NCBI RefSeq assembly: GCF_019312585.1
Contig: NZ_JAHWDP010000002.1
Coordinates: forward strand, 372,001 to 436,000
From: Halomarinibacterium sedimenti
GTDB taxonomy: Bacteria > Bacteroidota > Bacteroidia > Flavobacteriales > Flavobacteriaceae
Direction: 5' to 3'
DNA length: 64,000 nucleotides
The position numbers were made by a program, and so were the translations under genes. The notes under the pieces were generated by a model that worked only from the letters and a program-made list of their open reading frames with translations, searched no databases and had not been told where the DNA came from. Numbering within the stretch: position 1 is the first letter of the stretch; each line of letters starts with the position of its first letter. Below are positions 9,971 to 18,194 of this stretch, piece by piece.

Positions 9971-10756
9971 TTAATCTATGTATTTTATTTTTATTGAATA
10001 GTTAATTTTAAAAAAATTAAGATACCACAAATAAATTCTATCGGTAAAACTTAAAGTTTTATAATGTGTTTGTATGGACTTTTCAGTTTCTTCCAAATAC
10101 AAACTCATATTTTTAGATAATTGCCCTTCTCTTTCTCTAAAAGCTCCTAGCTGTATTTTACTGGCATATAATTTTTCATATTTAAAAAAGCGCATCCATA
10201 GGTCAAAGTCCCCTGCTAATGTATATTCTGTATTTATTTTACCACCTGATACATCCCATAATTTTTTAGTCCAAAAAGTAGATTCTTGTTGTATAAAAGA
10301 GTAATCACTTTTATATTTCCTTAAATAAAAATGAAATTTTGACACAACAGGCTTTCTTTGAAATACAAGTTCCCCATCTTCATTTATTAGGGAGGGAAAA
10401 CCTTGCAGCCATTGAACTTGTTTATTCTCAGTGAATATTTTGGCCACATAATGTAAACTTCCTTCCCATAATACGTCATCGCTATTGATCCAGCACAAAA
10501 TATCTCCGGTAGCAATAGCAAAACCCTTATTAATAGCGTCGTACATCCCTTTATCTGGTTCAGTCACAAAATAAGAAATCTTAGATTCATACTTCTTTAT
10601 TACTTGTAATGAATTATCTATACTTCCACCATCTATGATAATATACTCTAGATTAGGGTAGTGTTGATTTAAAACAGATAAAATAGTAGATTCTATAAAA
10701 TCTCCAAGGTTATAGTTTGGAGTTACTACAGATATTTTAGGATAAGGGGTATCCAT
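9971..10756 (-). CDS. Glycosyltransferase family 2
   Basis: This is a 261-residue GT-A glycosyltransferase. The family motifs are ISVVTPNYNLGDFIESTI, IIDGGSIDNS and WINSDDVLWEGSL. Later, LAGDFDLWMRFFKYE matches the conserved D-x-W active-site area of WcaA-like enzymes. The start codon overlaps the stop of the upstream FkbM methyltransferase gene by one base, so sugar addition and methylation genes are translated together. The sugar is unknown. Confidence 0.87.
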   Translation of the reverse strand: MDTPYPKISVVTPNYNLGDFIESTILSVLNQHYPNLEYIIIDGGSIDNSLQVIKKYESKISYFVTEPDKGMYDAINKGFAIATGDILCWINSDDVLWEGSLHYVAKIFTENKQVQWLQGFPSLINEDGELVFQRKPVVSKFHFYLRKYKSDYSFIQQESTFWTKKLWDVSGGKINTEYTLAGDFDLWMRFFKYEKLYASKIQLGAFREREGQLSKNMSLYLEETEKSIQTHYKTLSFTDRIYLWYLNFFKINYSIKIKYID

Positions 10757-11499
10757 TAACGATACTTTATATATTTAAAGATGGGATGATCTTTTTTAAT
10801 GAAAAATAAATCCATTTGCCAAAAAGTTCCGTCATAGGCTCTTGCCATTAAATCAACAACCTCCAATGGCCGAAAACCCAAATGCCACATATAGTCGCAA
10901 AGCTCCCAAAAGCAAAGACTATCCTCTTCAATATTAAAATTATAGGCTTCAATGATGATGAGGTTAGCTTTCGAAATAACATTTTTGGCACCTTCTAAAA
11001 TAGGCACCTCAAATCCGTGGGTATCCAATTTTAACAAAAAAGGTGCTTTAAGGCTTCGCTTTTCAATCTCTGAGTCTAACGAAACAACGGGTACTTTAAT
11101 GGAGTCTTCATTGAAAGGTTCTTCGGAAGCGATCCCTCCAAAAAGTTCAGAATTGTCAAAATAAATGGTACCATTCTCTTTACCAGCCGCCGCAAGGAGG
11201 AAGGAACTGTTTTTATGAGTTCTTTGAAACTCCTCTAATCCTTCTAAATGGTCTACTTGCGCTTCCACCAAGAGGTAATGTGCCTCCGGAAAAAAAGGCA
11301 TACATTCTTGGGACCATCGCCCGTCTGATGCGCCTACATCAATAACGGTATTTATCTCAATCCCGTGACCTACCATTCTTCCCAACGCCTTCTGCGTGGT
11401 AAATTCTGATTTTACCACAATGCTCTTTTTATACGCAATGGGGGTCTTTTGTAGTTTATACCCAAGCTTTAAAAAAAATTTATTTAAAAGTGAAACCAT
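10756..11499 (-). CDS. FkbM family methyltransferase
   Basis: This is a 247-residue SAM-dependent methyltransferase of the FkbM type, predicted to O-methylate a sugar. Motif I is VIDVGASDGRWSQE at about residue 53. LLVEAQ follows as the acidic SAM-ribose site, and LLKLDTHGFEVPILEG is the family's typical late motif. It overlaps both flanking genes by one base each. In some ABC-exported O antigens a methyl cap ends the chain. Whether this enzyme caps or decorates internal residues cannot be told here. Confidence 0.87.
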   Translation of the reverse strand: MVSLLNKFFLKLGYKLQKTPIAYKKSIVVKSEFTTQKALGRMVGHGIEINTVIDVGASDGRWSQECMPFFPEAHYLLVEAQVDHLEGLEEFQRTHKNSSFLLAAAGKENGTIYFDNSELFGGIASEEPFNEDSIKVPVVSLDSEIEKRSLKAPFLLKLDTHGFEVPILEGAKNVISKANLIIIEAYNFNIEEDSLCFWELCDYMWHLGFRPLEVVDLMARAYDGTFWQMDLFFIKKDHPIFKYIKYR

Positions 11500-12479
11500 T
11501 ACTTTTTAGTTAAAGATAAATAAGCGTTGAATATGTCATAATACATCGTATTTACTACCAGTTTTTTATTGCGTGGGTAAGCTCTTTGGAGTTTGTACCG
11601 TAATTTATAAAGATCTGCCCTATAAAATAACTTGCTCCAAAAAATATCGAAGATTAATTTAATGAATACCCTCTTTTTCATTTTGCTCGTTGCTTTAATA
11701 TCGCTAATAACATCATTATAAATAGCTAGAAGGGGAAGGCTTGCATTGATTCCCTTTTCCAATGATTTAAAATAGGTTTTTGTGAGCCTTTTTTCTGGTA
11801 TAAAGTGTTTAAATCGTAAGGATTCGTCGTACCATAATTTTTTACCGGCGAGCAGGTACCATTTACAAATTTCTGCATCCTCACCAGCTAATAAATCGTC
11901 ACCTTTTCTGCCAGTACAATAGAAACTAAATCCATTATTTAAAAATTGGATGGCAATTTGTTTTTTAATCATAAAGCCAGCTCCCCATACGTATCCTTTG
12001 TAAGAAACATCACCAGAAAAAAGGTCTTGAACACCCACAGCGTAATAATTGTTATAGGAATAAAACCAATATGGGAGTGATATATTAGACACCGCGTCTC
12101 CTCTCCCACCCAAAACACCTATCTCGTCATTAGAACTTAAAATGCTGTAAGCCGTAGTTATGTAATTTTCTTCGAGCCAATTGTCGTCATCACAAAACAA
12201 TACGTAATCATACTGTGATTCGTAAATACCCCTAATTCTAGCGAAGGAAAGCCCCTGTTCTTTTTCGGTTACAACCCTTAAAGGAAATTTGTTATTTTGT
12301 GTTTTAGCCACCTCTTCCGCTACAGCAACCGTACGATCACTGGAGTTATTATCTACCAGAATAATTTCAACGCTTACATCATTCGCTTTGTGTTGTGCGT
12401 AAAGATGTTCCATAGTGTTTCTAATAATAGCTTCACTATTATAGCAACAAACAACTACAGAAACACCATCTTTATTCAT
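11499..12479 (-). CDS. Glycosyltransferase family 2
   Basis: This is a 326-residue GT-A glycosyltransferase. It has VSVVVCCYNSEAIIRNTM, LVDNNSSDRT and LFCDDDNWLEENY, with three Asp at the metal site. LLAGEDAEICKWYLLAG holds the ED active-site pair. It is the longest GT2 of the locus and carries a basic C-terminal tail rich in Tyr and Lys. It is 20 bases downstream of the sulfotransferase gene at 12500 and overlaps the methyltransferase gene by one base. Confidence 0.88.
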   Translation of the reverse strand: MNKDGVSVVVCCYNSEAIIRNTMEHLYAQHKANDVSVEIILVDNNSSDRTVAVAEEVAKTQNNKFPLRVVTEKEQGLSFARIRGIYESQYDYVLFCDDDNWLEENYITTAYSILSSNDEIGVLGGRGDAVSNISLPYWFYSYNNYYAVGVQDLFSGDVSYKGYVWGAGFMIKKQIAIQFLNNGFSFYCTGRKGDDLLAGEDAEICKWYLLAGKKLWYDESLRFKHFIPEKRLTKTYFKSLEKGINASLPLLAIYNDVISDIKATSKMKKRVFIKLIFDIFWSKLFYRADLYKLRYKLQRAYPRNKKLVVNTMYYDIFNAYLSLTKK

Positions 12480-12499
12480 ATACCAAAGATTAAGACAAT

Positions 12500-13174
12500 T
12501 TAAAATTGATAATTAAAAGTGTTAAGATCTTCTTCATAATATTTTTCAATTATTTTTTTTGCGTTCGAATTTATTAACTTTCCATAATCCTTTTCTAAGG
12601 CCGGTGACGTATTTATTTTGGGCAGGCTTTCTGAAAAAGGCATACTCAAAATGTTATGGATATTTCGGGTATGTAAATCAATATCTTCAAATCGTGCCAA
12701 ATAGGTTACATTAATTTTTCCCATAGAATCCTTAAGCCAAGTTACCTGTGGCTGCCATTGGTTGTGCGGGGGATTGTGCACCAATTTTCCTTCAACCAAA
12801 AAGTTTGCGGCTTCTTCTATGCTGGCATTCTTAAGAATGTCGTAATCCAGATGCTTTCCATAAATCGCTTTTTCTGGATGAATGGCAGAATGATAATAAG
12901 ACTCTTCCATTCTGGCATAGTTATATAGGGAAATAAAACGATCGAATGGGTTTCTTACAAAAGCAAAAGAAAACATAGCAGCATACGCTTCTTTTCCCAA
13001 CATGGATACATACTCTTTTACCGTATAATGCCTTGTAGTAGTAATAGAAAGACTTTGGCCAATAGAGGTGCCCGCATTTTTGGGAACGTGGATAAAAATG
13101 AAGTTATGGGCAAACGATATGTTGTCGAATTCCATAAATTTTTGTGTCTTTTTCTTTTTAAATAAAAACTTCAC
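12500..13174 (-). CDS. Sulfotransferase family 2-like protein
   Basis: This is a 224-residue predicted carbohydrate sulfotransferase of the Sulfotransfer_2 group (related to heparan and chondroitin sulfotransferases). FIFIHVPKNAGTSIGQSL is the PAPS 5'-phosphosulfate loop with the family's V-P-K-x-A-G-T form. FAFVRNPFDRFISLYNY is the 3'-phosphate site. It differs in both motifs from the sulfotransferases at 6282 and 15007, so the three are unlikely to be recent copies. It lies between a GT2 gene and the unknown gene at 13232. Confidence 0.86.
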   Translation of the reverse strand: MKFLFKKKKTQKFMEFDNISFAHNFIFIHVPKNAGTSIGQSLSITTTRHYTVKEYVSMLGKEAYAAMFSFAFVRNPFDRFISLYNYARMEESYYHSAIHPEKAIYGKHLDYDILKNASIEEAANFLVEGKLVHNPPHNQWQPQVTWLKDSMGKINVTYLARFEDIDLHTRNIHNILSMPFSESLPKINTSPALEKDYGKLINSNAKKIIEKYYEEDLNTFNYQF

Positions 13175-13231
13175 CTTCTTTTTTTAATAGTAATTCCTAT
13201 GGTTAATTAGTAAATGTACCGTTGTTTTCCA

Positions 13232-14209
13232 CTATTTAGTCCATTTGGTATAATTCTTAAATATAGTTTTTAACCTATTGGCAATGGGTGTTTTTTTCCT
13301 TTCTTTTATTGCATTCAGTTTACTAATTCCTGCAAAATCACCATCACTATATAGCTGCAACATCTTCCTGTATTGAAACCCTGGAACGAAAGCCTTGTTT
13401 TCGAGAAACGAATTTGCCATCTTAAGAGATTCGTTGAGGATAATTTCTTTAAGTGAATCCTTTTCTTTCCCCAATAAATTGATCAGAATTTTCCTAAACT
13501 GAACAAAGCTAAAATACAATTGAGAACGCTCTGTAACGTCGTCCAACAACCAAGATTTGTCATCACCTATATGGAAGGTATATCTCCCTTCTCTAATCCA
13601 AATAAATTTTGTCGCTAGATGTAAAAGGTTATTGGCTATTACCAATCCTACGGGACCTGTACCTATAATACTATGTTCCAAATCAAATTTAGGAAGTAAA
13701 TCCCTTTTTATAATAAAACAATCAATGCCTTCGTGTTTTAGTCCTTTTATAGTATATAGCGATTCTAAGGTTGCGCCTTGACAAGCCTCTTCTGGCAAAG
13801 TGTTTCTATTAATGCAAATCCCGTCATAACCTTTTTCAATTAATGTAATGACCTTTTTGTAAAAATCTGGGTAAAGAGCAATATCAACATTAGTATAAAT
13901 AATATAATCCGCATCTGGTTTCCACGCTACTGCTTTGGTAAAAATATCTTGTAGGAACGGTAGCTTTTTGTTTTCTTGAAATGAACCTACATCCAATACA
14001 CTCCTGTTAAGATTTGGGGTTTTATAAAAATAATCGGGTATTATTTCACAGTCCTCATTATACTGTGTGGAAATAAGGTTAATTTCCATGGCATTACCAA
14101 CAAAGTCTTTTGCACGACGCATACTATCGAAGGTTATAGGTTGCGCTCTAAAAAGGTCTGAAGATTCAGGAACTTTTACGGGATTCACTATGTGGGTAAT
14201 GGATACCAT
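13232..14209 (-). CDS. Unknown protein of polysaccharide locus, possible GT-A enzyme
   Basis: I do not recognise a family for this 325-residue protein. It has no signal peptide or membrane segment. The segment DADYIIYTNVDIALYPDFY at about residues 98-116 resembles the metal-site strand of GT-A glycosyltransferases, with TNVD in the place of DXD. The following stretch, with GICINRNTLP and later FIIKRDLLPKF, is like enzymes that keep a sugar nucleotide in a cleft. It directly abuts the FkbM gene at 14210 (no gap). A role in glycan assembly is inferred from position. Confidence 0.6.
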   Translation of the reverse strand: MVSITHIVNPVKVPESSDLFRAQPITFDSMRRAKDFVGNAMEINLISTQYNEDCEIIPDYFYKTPNLNRSVLDVGSFQENKKLPFLQDIFTKAVAWKPDADYIIYTNVDIALYPDFYKKVITLIEKGYDGICINRNTLPEEACQGATLESLYTIKGLKHEGIDCFIIKRDLLPKFDLEHSIIGTGPVGLVIANNLLHLATKFIWIREGRYTFHIGDDKSWLLDDVTERSQLYFSFVQFRKILINLLGKEKDSLKEIILNESLKMANSFLENKAFVPGFQYRKMLQLYSDGDFAGISKLNAIKERKKTPIANRLKTIFKNYTKWTK

Positions 14210-15007
14210 CTAAAAAAACTTGAATGGTTTTACGTATTTATGAAACTGATCTGTTTTTACAAACTCTGGGGGAACAGCATCTATCGCCAATTTTTCGGAA
14301 ATGGGATGCTCCTGCTTTGCGGCTATGAAATCTGCAAAATCTAAGGTTTTTAAATGTTTTCGCATCACCATCCTTTTATCCATGATAAACAAGTTTTGAA
14401 AATTACTGCCGATAAACACATAATTTTTATAAGCTTCGAAAAACTGAAGAATCCTGCTTTTAAAAGTGGCATCATTGGCCTCAATAATAAATAGCCCAAC
14501 GGAGATATGGGTGAGATCCAAGCCTTGAAGCACTTCTACCTCATATCCTTCTACATCTATGGAAAGAATATCTACATGGGTTATGTTGTTTTCATTAAAA
14601 AGGGTATTTAAGGTGGTCGCCGCTACACTTATTTTTTCAGGCGATTTATACGCTAATCCTCTTTTTTCGTACCTCCTTTTAATATCTTCCTCATCATACA
14701 CCACCCCAGATAAAACGCCTATCTCCTCACTATAAAAAGTAATTTCCTTTGTTGTTTCGTTTCCAACTATTGCCTTATTAACGAGGACAGCATGGGGACG
14801 GTTAGCTTCCAAAAATTGGAAAATGGAAGGGTTAGGCTCTACACATAGCGCTTGCCAGCCCAATTGCTCTAAACTATAGCTGTTACTTAAATGTTTACCA
14901 TCAAAAGCACCTATTTCCACGACCATACCTGTGGTTTTTTTACCCAATAATTGCCAAGCGATATAATCGTCTGCGTGTTGGCTGTATGATAGGAATGAGT
15001 TATTCAT
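14210..15007 (-). CDS. FkbM family methyltransferase
   Basis: This is the second FkbM-type SAM methyltransferase of the locus, 265 residues. MVVEIGAFDGKHLSNSY is motif I, ALCVEPNPSIF the acidic SAM site, and DILSIDVEGYEVEVLQG the late FkbM motif. It has little similarity outside the motifs to the enzyme at 10756, which suggests a different acceptor. It shares one base with the sulfotransferase gene upstream. It is predicted to methylate a hydroxyl of the glycan. Confidence 0.87.
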   Translation of the reverse strand: MNNSFLSYSQHADDYIAWQLLGKKTTGMVVEIGAFDGKHLSNSYSLEQLGWQALCVEPNPSIFQFLEANRPHAVLVNKAIVGNETTKEITFYSEEIGVLSGVVYDEEDIKRRYEKRGLAYKSPEKISVAATTLNTLFNENNITHVDILSIDVEGYEVEVLQGLDLTHISVGLFIIEANDATFKSRILQFFEAYKNYVFIGSNFQNLFIMDKRMVMRKHLKTLDFADFIAAKQEHPISEKLAIDAVPPEFVKTDQFHKYVKPFKFF

Positions 15008-15783
15008 TAATATAGAATTGAACTAAAATCAACATTAGTATAATGCTTTGTTTTTTCGGAAATTTTAGATAATTGATTATCACTTAATTGTTTCTTTCCT
15101 CTATAAACTTCAGCTTTATTTAATCTATTTTGTTTAGGCGGTAGCTGGGATACTTTTTCCATACTATCCAATATTTTTTCTAGTGAAATTTTATAGCCCA
15201 TAAAGGCCAAAATATTTTGAATAGTTATTGCTTTGTCTTTGTGGAAATTTTCGTATTCAACAAATAATAACGAAAGATCACCCCTCTGTTCTGTATTTTT
15301 CCAACTAGCGAAGAAAAATAAGTACCAAGGGACAGCCAAATCAATCAAAAAGTTGTATTGCTGATTATTATCCCATTTATTAAAATCATTAGGCACATAG
15401 AAATGAGGCCAAATCAAGGTTTTCGATATATGATCTCTAAGCGAGATAATAACATCTGGCAATTTTCTTGTTAAAATTACTGGTCTTACATTATAGTTTT
15501 GAAGAATTTCGATATTTGGAGTTGTCGCCAATGTATGATGTTTTGACACATATTTTTTACTATTGTATTCTTCGATTAAGGGCTTATAAAGGTCTTGTTC
15601 CCTTAAATGGGAATAGACAACATCAAGGATAGGTAGGTTTAACACATCAGATATTACCAAACTAATAAAAGATGAACCACTTTTTGGAAAAGCACTTATA
15701 AATAAAAATTCCTGAAATTCTGGTTTTGCACTCTGAGAATTTCCACTTCTAATTTGTTCTATGTATTTAAATATATTTTTCAA
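15007..15783 (-). CDS. Sulfotransferase domain protein
   Basis: This is a 258-residue protein with the PAPS loop FLFISAFPKSGSSFISLVI at about residues 26-44 and the 3'-phosphate region VILTRKLPDVIISLRDHI. The pattern is that of the Sulfotransfer_1 group. It is the third sulfotransferase of the locus, directly downstream of the exporter ATPase gene (5-base gap). Neighbours suggest that the acceptor is the exported polysaccharide. The annotation as sulfotransferase is firm, the substrate is not. Confidence 0.82.
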   Translation of the reverse strand: MKNIFKYIEQIRSGNSQSAKPEFQEFLFISAFPKSGSSFISLVISDVLNLPILDVVYSHLREQDLYKPLIEEYNSKKYVSKHHTLATTPNIEILQNYNVRPVILTRKLPDVIISLRDHISKTLIWPHFYVPNDFNKWDNNQQYNFLIDLAVPWYLFFFASWKNTEQRGDLSLLFVEYENFHKDKAITIQNILAFMGYKISLEKILDSMEKVSQLPPKQNRLNKAEVYRGKKQLSDNQLSKISEKTKHYTNVDFSSILY

Positions 15784-15788
15784 AGAGT

Positions 15789-17099
15789 TTAATTAGATTC
15801 TTTATTAAGGGATTTAGCCTCAACGGTCCAAGGAAAGTCAGTTTTAAAAACCCCTTTACTTTTTCCTAAGCGCTCTCCTATTTTTTTACTCATGGGTGCA
15901 ACCAATATTTTTAATGCATCCATGTATTCAATAAGGGCAGTAGTGTTTTCAACCACATAAATATTAATAGTAAATTCACCTTCGTTTAACAACTTTTCTG
16001 GGATTACCCCTTTAAATATCAACCTTCCTGGTTTCCTAAAGTCTAGGTCTTGCCTATTAGCATTCCTTGTTTGTGACATAAAGAGGATATTCCCAGAGGC
16101 ATCCAAAAATTGAAAACCAACATGAATATTTCTGGTTATATCATTTGTTTCAACCTCACAAAACATTTCAATTTCGTCATCAATTTTAATGGGCTTTGTA
16201 AGTTTATGCCCCCTTTTTCCAATCGAAGCCCTAATTAATGTTATATTTTCTTTAGTAGGATGATTCCCTTTTTCAAACTCAAGTACGTTTTCGCCAAAGC
16301 TGTCATTTTCATCTTTTAGATAATAGGTAATGGCATCTTCCACAGGACCATTAAAGCTTATTTCTCCATTTTTTAAGACAATTGCTCTAGTGCACAGTGT
16401 TTGGACACTCGCCATATTATGACTCACAAACAATACGGTACGACCTTGTCCTTTGCTAATATCCTGCATTTTACCTATAGCTTTTTTTTGGAATTCTGCA
16501 TCCCCAACGGCCAATACCTCATCTATCACCAAAATCTCTGGTTCTAAATGAGCAGCTACGGCAAAGGCAAGCCTAACAGTCATACCACTACTATACCGTT
16601 TTGTTGGGGTGTCTATATACATTTCACAACCACTAAATTCGATAATTTCATCAATCTTAGCATCTACTTCTTTTTTGGTCATCCCCAGAATGGTACCATT
16701 AAGATAAATATTTTCCCTCCCGGTTAATTCGGGATTAAAACCAGTCCCTACTTCCAATAGGGAAGCAATACGCCCCCTACTTTTAATAGAGCCTATCGTG
16801 GGACCCGTAACTCGAGACAAGATTTTTAAAAGCGTGCTTTTACCTGCACCATTCTTACCTATAATACCTAAAACTTCACCCTCTTGAACCTCAAACGAAA
16901 TATTTTTAAGTGCCCATACGTATTCTTCTGTAGCTTTGGCACTTCGATCATTAGCGCTTCCAATGGTTAAATAAGGGTCGTCTTTACCTCTTATACGATG
17001 CCACCAACGGTTTGCGTCGTGGGCTAGCGTCCTTGTCCCAACATATCCCAACCTATATTGCTTGCTAATGTTTTCTACTAAAAGAATAGGTTTTGCCAT
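15789..17099 (-). CDS. wzt: Polysaccharide ABC exporter ATPase with C-terminal glycan-binding domain
   Basis: This is the ATPase of an ABC-2 polysaccharide exporter, 436 residues. The nucleotide domain has Walker A GKNGAGKSTLLK, signature YSSGMTVRLAFAVA and Walker B ILVIDEVLAVGDAEF. Residues from about 275 to the end form an extra domain of the kind that, in long Wzt proteins of O antigen systems, binds the chain end. Plain capsule ATPases (KpsT) lack it. The gene follows the permease gene without any gap. Together they move finished lipid-linked glycan across the inner membrane. Confidence 0.93.
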   Translation of the reverse strand: MAKPILLVENISKQYRLGYVGTRTLAHDANRWWHRIRGKDDPYLTIGSANDRSAKATEEYVWALKNISFEVQEGEVLGIIGKNGAGKSTLLKILSRVTGPTIGSIKSRGRIASLLEVGTGFNPELTGRENIYLNGTILGMTKKEVDAKIDEIIEFSGCEMYIDTPTKRYSSGMTVRLAFAVAAHLEPEILVIDEVLAVGDAEFQKKAIGKMQDISKGQGRTVLFVSHNMASVQTLCTRAIVLKNGEISFNGPVEDAITYYLKDENDSFGENVLEFEKGNHPTKENITLIRASIGKRGHKLTKPIKIDDEIEMFCEVETNDITRNIHVGFQFLDASGNILFMSQTRNANRQDLDFRKPGRLIFKGVIPEKLLNEGEFTINIYVVENTTALIEYMDALKILVAPMSKKIGERLGKSKGVFKTDFPWTVEAKSLNKESN

Positions 17100-17972
17100 T
17101 TATACCGTATCTATAAAGTTCTTTTCAGTTCTGTTAAACAAGATCAATCCAATAAAAAATAAGCTCATACCAAGAAGCGTAACCCAGCCCAATCCCATCC
17201 AGCTAAAATGCAAATTTTCTGTAGCAAATAGACTGTACCTAAAACCTTCCACTATTTGTGCTAACGGATTGTAATCTACAAGCCATCCATATTCTGGGAC
17301 TTTACTTTTCAATTCTCCCATGGGGTAAGGGACAGCAGAAAGGTACATTAACAACTGCATACCAAACCCAACCAAAATGGAGATATCTCTGTATTTTGTA
17401 GTAACAGTGGAAATAATCATCCCTAGTCCTAAACCATAAATCCAAACCAATAATATATAGAAAGGAAACAGTAAAATGAAGTAATTAGGGGCAATTTCTG
17501 CTCCTGCGTAAACGGCATAGTAAATATAAAAGGCAGTTAAAATAAGGCATTGTATACCAAAACGCACTAGATTAGAAACAACCTTGGACATAGGAACAAT
17601 AATTCGCGGAAAATATACTTTACCAAAAATACCAGCATTAGCCTTAAATGTACTGGAGGTTGTACCTAAAGTTAGATTGAAATACCCCCATATAATGACC
17701 CCCGATAAATTAAATAAGAATGAAGGTATAATCCCAGTACTTATATTGGCAATATTATTAAAAACCAACGTATAAATAACCGAGGAAAATAAAGGCTGAA
17801 TCAAAAACCACAGAGGGCCTAAAACTGTTTGCTTGTAGGATGCAGCAATATCGCGTTTTACAAACATTAGTAGCAAATCCCGATAACGCCAAATCTCTTT
17901 AAAGTTTAAATCAATTAACTTTCGTTTGGACGAAATCTCATACAACCAAGCGTCTTCTCGTTGGGGGTTCAT
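17100..17972 (-). CDS. wzm: Polysaccharide ABC exporter permease
   Basis: This is the membrane half of the glycan exporter, 290 residues with six hydrophobic segments. DLLLMFVKRDIAASYKQTVLG near residue 30 is the amphipathic entry region conserved in Wzm/KpsM/TagG permeases. A TATCTTG sequence on the minus strand at 17993-17999, one base short of the TAnnTTTG -7 element, lies 20 bases before the ATG and may start a transcript here. The wzt gene follows directly. Upstream is a 222-base gap filled with repeats. Confidence 0.92.
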   Translation of the reverse strand: MNPQREDAWLYEISSKRKLIDLNFKEIWRYRDLLLMFVKRDIAASYKQTVLGPLWFLIQPLFSSVIYTLVFNNIANISTGIIPSFLFNLSGVIIWGYFNLTLGTTSSTFKANAGIFGKVYFPRIIVPMSKVVSNLVRFGIQCLILTAFYIYYAVYAGAEIAPNYFILLFPFYILLVWIYGLGLGMIISTVTTKYRDISILVGFGMQLLMYLSAVPYPMGELKSKVPEYGWLVDYNPLAQIVEGFRYSLFATENLHFSWMGLGWVTLLGMSLFFIGLILFNRTEKNFIDTV

Positions 17973-18079
17973 GGTAGGTTTTTATGATATGGCAAGATAC
18001 TAATTCTTACCAAGTAATATGACAAAGGAATTAAAGGAAAGTGAGAATTTATAAACGGGTTATTAAATGTTGGTGAGTA

Positions 18080-18121
18080 GTGAATTGGGAATTGTGAATT
18101 GGGAGTTGTGAATTGGGAGTT
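18080..18121. repeat. Tandem 14-base repeat, three copies
   Basis: The unit GTGAATTGGGAATT occurs three times in direct order; the second and third copies have GAGTT at the end. No reading frame uses it. It appears to be noncoding and probably arose by slippage. Confidence 0.85.
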
Positions 18122-18165
18122 TTAAAAAATTAAAAAACTACTCACTACTTTCCCTGAGCAAGCCT

Positions 18166-18181
18166 TGCCTACCGGTAGGCA
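18166..18181. repeat. Perfect 16-base palindrome in REP-like element
   Basis: TGCCTACCGGTAGGCA is a perfect inverted repeat. It is flanked by CCTGAGCAAGCC and GGGTCGAAGGGCAC, a layout like dispersed palindromic elements of other Bacteroidota genomes. It lies close to the epimerase stop and could also act as an RNA hairpin. A related broken form is at 55120-55225. Confidence 0.75.
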
Positions 18182-18194
18182 GGGTCGAAGGGCA

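Larger units (their letters stand above)
17973..18194. other. Intergenic gap with repeats
   Basis: No gene is visible between the exporter and the epimerase. The gap holds a 14-base tandem repeat (18080-18121) and a 16-base perfect palindrome (18166-18181), both described separately. The second part, with CCTGAGCAAG and GGGTCGAAGGGCAC, resembles short dispersed elements found in other gaps of this window. Confidence 0.7.
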
